Source: Epiperipatus broadwayi
Lineage: Eukaryota; Onychophora; Udeonychophora; Euonychophora; Peripatidae
Assembly: GCA_028023455.1 (NCBI GenBank)
Contig: JAQFVV010000072.1
Span: 1,758,501-1,822,500 of the forward strand
Direction: 5' to 3'
DNA: 64,000 bases
Part shown: piece by piece, positions 60,021 to 64,000 of the stretch
How positions within the stretch are numbered: the stretch's first letter is position 1
Layout of the letters: each line of letters begins with the position of its first letter
Notes under the pieces: generated by a model
What the model was told of the DNA's origin: nothing
The model's input: only the letters and a program-made list of their open reading frames with translations
Database searches by the model: none
Position numbers and translations under genes: made by a program

Positions 60021-60310
60021 CTTTTAATCTTCGTTATTTCTACAAAAAGTATTTCATCCAAGTTTAATTCTATGATTAATTTCGTCCATTATATTTCCGC
60101 GAGAATTAATAATATGACAAAAATATTAGTAATTGTTAACTTATGATTTATGATTATCAATCATTATTTTCATCTTTTGAGAAAATCCATAGAACATAAC
60201 TTTAATAATATACCATGAATGTACATTTTAAAATATATATATACGGTCAGTAGAAAACATTTTCACTAATAAATATTTCAATAATTCTTAGCAAGTTGGA
60301 TAATATACTG

Positions 60311-60410
60311 GGGTTTTTTTTTTATATATCAAAGCGTTGACCGGGAAGCGAACCCGGGACGGCTGCTTGGAATGCAGCAATACTAATCGCTAGGCCACGA
60401 ACGCTTGACT
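60311..60410 (-). repeat. SINE derived from tRNA-Gly(TCC), 17-bp TSD
   Basis: On the minus strand a leader GTCAA is followed by a tRNA-like body (60333-60404). Box A is GGCCTAGCGATTAGTATTG, the anticodon loop ATTCCAA carries TCC, and the T arm CCGGG-TTCGCTT-CCCGG has a normal 7-base loop. The tail is TTTGATATATA then an A run. A perfect 17-bp duplication agttggataatatactg borders it (60294-60310 and 60411-60427). One acceptor pair is C-C. The clean target duplication proves retroposition, so I call it a SINE and not a functional tRNA gene. Confidence 0.9.
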
Positions 60411-60469
60411 AGTTGGATAATATACTGTTGTGCCCATATTTACATGCATTCGCATATATGCATCTACAT

Positions 60470-60789
60470 CAGGGGTCGCCAAACTTTTTTGATCATAGAC
60501 CCCTATATAATTTTTCGAAATCTCCATCGACCCCCAAAAAAGTAATTTTCAGTTAATTAAAATAAAACTATCTATTAGGTACTGTGTTTATACATTTATT
60601 TTATGATTTTAAACATTTATTAAAGTAATTTTACATTGTGTAACAATAGTTTTATAAAAAAATATGTGTGATTTGCATATTAAGAATTGTTTTTCTTTCG
60701 ACCCCCAATCGACCCCCTGGCTCAGATCGACTCCTACTTTTGTTAAATGGACCCCTGGGGGTCTATATAGACCACTTTGGCGACCTCTG
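60470..60789. mobile_element. hAT-like MITE, 320 bp
   Basis: The left end CAGGGGTCGCCAAACT and the right end read inward CAGAGGTCGCCAAAGT match well and are typical of non-autonomous hAT elements. Flanks atctacat (60462-60469) and atctatat (60790-60797) form an 8-bp duplication with one mismatch. Subterminal copies of 'gaccccc' lie inside both ends. There is no coding frame. Confidence 0.88.
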
Positions 60790-60797
60790 ATCTATAT

Positions 60798-62212
60798 AAA
60801 TGCGCAGATATATACAATAAAAGTTATTTCCTCTTAAATATTTCACATATTTCCCGGTAGGCTGAACAATTTTGTAATATCTAATTTTTGAATTTACAGA
60901 TGACCTATTAAAAGGGAAAAAGAAGATAATTTTTAAGATGATTATTCAGAAATAACAGCTGTCTATGAAGACAAAATTTCCTTACTTCCATTAAACTACT
61001 TCAATACTAATTTCTAATAAATTATTTTGTTTTATCAAGAGCAAAAAAAATCAATATCTGAAGATTAAAATGTTTTTTTTTTTCCCTACCGTTTTATAAA
61101 TTCTAAATTTATTAAACTAGTAACTAATAAAGCAAAAATTCAATATTTTTATCGACTTTGATATTAAGTTAATATCACTGATCAAAAAAAAAAAGAAATC
61201 TATCGTAATTTGGAGCACCACACTATATAGTCTGGGTTCGCCCCGATAGTCATCTTCCTATAGAAACAAATTGCGCCAGTTTGTCTGCAGACACCGATCA
61301 GTACGTATAAAGCAGCCAGCGTGATGATGCTGATCAGGCATGCAAATAAAAATAATAATACTTACGCATTAGACCCACTGCTTGCGTTTGTGATAGCAGA
61401 ATGCTGTATTAAAAAGTCACAGCTACGGCAGTTTGCCGTCGCAAACACGGGCAACATGTCTAATATGTAAATACCAAAATAACTAAAAGTACTATAAAAA
61501 CAATTGCAAAAAGGGGGGAGATGTAGATGTTTGCTTCAATATTAAACTATGCATTATTACTAATAATTGGATGTGTTTGGAAAAGTTTAAACAAAGTTTG
61601 TATTTTTATAAAAATATGTAACAATTCTATTAAAAATATGAAAATAGAACAATATATAATTAAGGCAGAAATGACATTAATATATAAAATTCACACTTCG
61701 TATTGTAACATGTCAATAAATTGAATGTTTATATATCCAACCTAAGAATATGTGAGCTCATTCTGTACTTTTTGGTTTAGTGATGAATTTGTTATTAGTT
61801 TATATATAACTCACTGGGGATTTATGGTAACTTCTGTCTTAATTTCATCTGCATTTGGGGTATCATTATTAATTTTAACAATATATAATATTTAATATTG
61901 TATTTGCAAATTTTTGTTTTTTACTACCATCTCATTTATATTTTTCTAGATAATTGAGATTATATGACCTTTGATAACGACCATAAAATGTGATTGAAAT
62001 ATAGGGAAAAATTGTAAAAATTAGATGATACATCAAAAATAAATATAAGTTTTGAAAGAAAAGGTTATTAACCAAAGACACTATAATTGATCAGTAAAGG
62101 TTTGATTCTCACCAGAAAAAACTCACCGCTATTTGCCTCCACCACTGAATAAAACTTACTATAATATTTAAAGTTAAGATGATAAAAAGTGAAATAATTT
62201 GAAGTGGCTTAC
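60798..62212. other. Non-coding DNA with a GC-rich island
   Basis: Most is AT-rich. The patch 61210-61460 is strikingly richer in G and C and CpG than its surroundings ('gttcgccccgatag', 'ggcagtttgccgtcgc'). On the minus strand 61366-61459 has splice-like borders (...CATATTAG before it, GTAAGTATT after it), but it does not continue the FERM reading frame, which would hit a TAG after about 11 codons. The frame 61527-61724 is AT-rich chance. This would be intron of the FERM gene if the gene continues leftwards. Confidence 0.4.
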
Positions 62213-62373
62213 CTAAATGACGATCCTTTACTGAAGACTCTTGCTTTGGGTCTGGGAAGCCTTTTGACAGTGGCACAACGAAAAAAACCATGATGTTCGA
62301 TGCATTTTTTCCAGAAATTTTTACATTCATTGCGACTTTCAAAATAAAACTCCACTGTGTCCTTGTAGTAACC
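62213..62373 (-). CDS. Exon of a FERM-domain protein, FARP/Cdep-like
   Basis: A 161-bp exon encodes 53 residues plus two bases, starting in phase 0. It includes VEFYFESR, NECKNFWKKCIEHHGFFR and KARVFSKGSSFR. This is the end of the FERM F3 (PH-like) lobe, whose last helix carries FW..C.EHH.FFR, running into the FERM-adjacent region with GSSFR. Such proteins link membrane phosphoinositides and receptors to cortical actin; FARP/Cdep members also carry DH and PH domains. The acceptor (TTCTCTTTTCTAG, ending at 62374) and donor (GTAAGCCAC, from 62212) are good. The next exon should begin with the YSGRT-type continuation; I did not find it. The FERM call is firm; FARP/Cdep over other 4.1-family proteins is likely but recalled from memory. 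The longer open frame 62109-62435 is a shadow in another frame. Confidence 0.85.
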
Positions 62374-64000
62374 CTAGAAAAGAGAACGCTTTCTTGGTTA
62401 TCTTCTATAATAAAGATCTTGTTGGTAAACATCAAGCCAACTTGAATTCCTTAAATTAAACTCAAAACAAAAAAAAAAAAGAATAAATAACATGCATTTT
62501 GTGACTAGATTGTGCAAGATAATCATGTGAAATTGTTGTGACTCCAAGAATTATTATGACACGCAAATTTTATAAAGACGATGAAAAACGACTGCCACCA
62601 CTTCAAAGGCAAGCACATGCATGAACAGCAAAACAGCATTACGATGAAGATGAGAGAGAGCTTTAAAAAAAATAAAGGGAATGAGAAAAAAAAAGTGTGA
62701 CAAACTCTTTCTAACAAACGAACACAATCTTTTAGGACTATTAGATATAGTGGAGCAATTTGTTGATATATGAATTCTATATACTACATGTATATATATA
62801 GATATAAGCTTTTTTTTTTCACATTTTTTTTTTCTAAAAAAAAAAAACACCAACAATTAAAAACAAATTTAAAAGAATTGTTGAGATATTAAAAAAAAAT
62901 AAAAATAAACAAAAGAAAAAAGAAAAGAAAAAAAAAACTGGGTAAAAAGGCGGAAAGGCTCTTTACCTCTCCCTAGCCATGCATAAGGTAGTGCGGTAGG
63001 GAAAATAAAACAGTGACCAAGTTAATTGCCGAGTCATATGAAAAGAAACAAACAAAAGGAAATGTTGAAAAATAATTTTAAAAAATAAAATAAAAACAAA
63101 ACAAACAAAGAAGAAAAGTTTAAATTAAACAAATAAATAAACAGATGATAGTAAAATGTGATAAAAGAGAGAGAGAGAAAAAAAAAGAATTTCAAATGGG
63201 ATTTTGTCTGTAACAGGTTAAAAAAAATATATATTTCCACCTCACCACATATACTGTATTGTAACACATGAATAAAAAATCTGAAAAATGTAGAAAACCC
63301 CCCCAAGACATTCCATGTCGAATAAGCATTCTTCACTTCGCCCAAGTTGCAAACTTTCACATATCATCATTAGCCTTTCTCAGTATTGACCAACATCAAA
63401 ATTATTTCAATCAAAAAATGCCAAACTTTCCCCATCACAATTATGATATACACAACAATATAAATAAATATTTCTTAATGACTATTAATAATCATTTTAA
63501 AAATATTTCATGAAGTCACAAAATTCCAGAAAAAAAAACCCACAAACATGGAATAAATAATAAATGCAATTTAAAGATAACTCCTCTTTTGATGGCATTA
63601 CTTTGACATACTAAAAAAACATTTAAATGAACAAAACACGTAAGCTTCTCCATTTTTTTTGCAAAATCTTAATTAATTTCTGAGAATTATTTCCAAATAT
63701 CGCTTTACATTATAAATATAAATTAATTATTCCCTAATATTAAATATCTATATATTGCCAATGTCATTTGTTGTTCATTGTGTTATTTAATTAACCTCTT
63801 GTTCACTAATAACCCGAGTATTAACATTTAATGGTAATATTTTAGTTTGTTGCTCATTATATAATATCTTACGTAAGGCAAAAAATGAAAAGACTTAAAC
63901 TACATTTATATATTAATTCTAATTCAATTTTTAATTTAAATTACTTGAGAGGGTTTTTTTTTAATTCTAATAATTACTAAAATATTTAAATATGCTTGGT
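62374..64000. other. AT-rich DNA upstream of the FERM exon, probably intron
   Basis: Upstream FERM exons are not seen. The sequence has many A and T runs, and the open frames at 62523-63513 on both strands are phenylalanine- or lysine/asparagine-rich products of these runs. A small GC-richer patch lies at 62938-63000. Confidence 0.45.

Noticed and set aside
62109-62435. 108-codon minus-strand frame over the FERM exon
   Set aside because: It is in a different frame from the conserved FERM reading and runs through both splice sites.
62500-63513. Several open frames of 64-108 codons on both strands
   Set aside because: Composition is dominated by runs of F/L/S or K/N from T- and A-runs; no motif or splice context.

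Overview
This window looks like a stretch of a large, AT-rich, repeat-dense animal nuclear genome. The evidence is one spliced exon with good GT-AG borders (FERM-domain protein, right end, minus strand), tRNA-derived SINEs, non-LTR retrotransposons, Penelope-like elements (PLEs), a Gag-bearing LTR retrotransposon and many TIR elements. Nothing prokaryotic was seen: no operons, ribosome binding sites, CRISPR arrays or compact genes. A lophotrochozoan invertebrate, possibly a cephalopod mollusc, is my best guess. That rests on the general style of the repeats and not on a diagnostic gene, so it is weak.

Layout. 1-10.3 kb is AT-rich non-coding DNA with one SINE. 10.3-11.7 kb is a TA-flanked TIR element with tandem internal repeats. 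13.9-16.0 kb is a decayed LINE reverse transcriptase split by a minus-strand PLE fragment. 17.7-18.6 kb holds a small MITE and a 0.67-kb foldback built from a PLE 3' end. 19.7-20.2 kb is a hAT-like MITE. 23.4-28.8 kb is a head-to-head pair of PLE copies. The minus copy carries a TIR transposon and a 420-bp-period direct repeat; the plus copy carries a foldback insertion with a perfect 12-bp target duplication. 31.7 kb is a tRNA-Gly-like SINE. 33.8 kb is a perfect 122-bp tandem duplication. 35.8-39.5 kb is a LINE with a broken endonuclease and an intact 757-codon reverse-transcriptase frame. 41.2-43.8 kb is a TIR element nested inside another member of its own family, each with a perfect 8-bp target duplication. 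49.6 kb is a MITE. 52.2-54.9 kb is an LTR retrotransposon with a 5-bp target duplication whose single ORF is Gag plus a long coiled coil and no pol. 56.8-60.8 kb has a poly(A) retroinsertion, a second copy of the 23.5-kb TIR family, a LINE 3' fragment, a SINE with a 17-bp target duplication and a hAT-like MITE. 62.2 kb is the FERM exon.

How the parts relate. Apart from the FERM exon I see no host gene, so most of the window is intron or intergenic DNA filled by successive insertions. The SINEs and the poly(A) insertion depend on LINE machinery. The hAT-like and TIR elements have no transposase here and must have been moved in trans. The Gag-only LTR element would need pol from elsewhere. The nested insertions give a relative time order: TIR transposon into minus PLE, foldback into plus PLE, PLE into LINE, and TIR element into its own relative.
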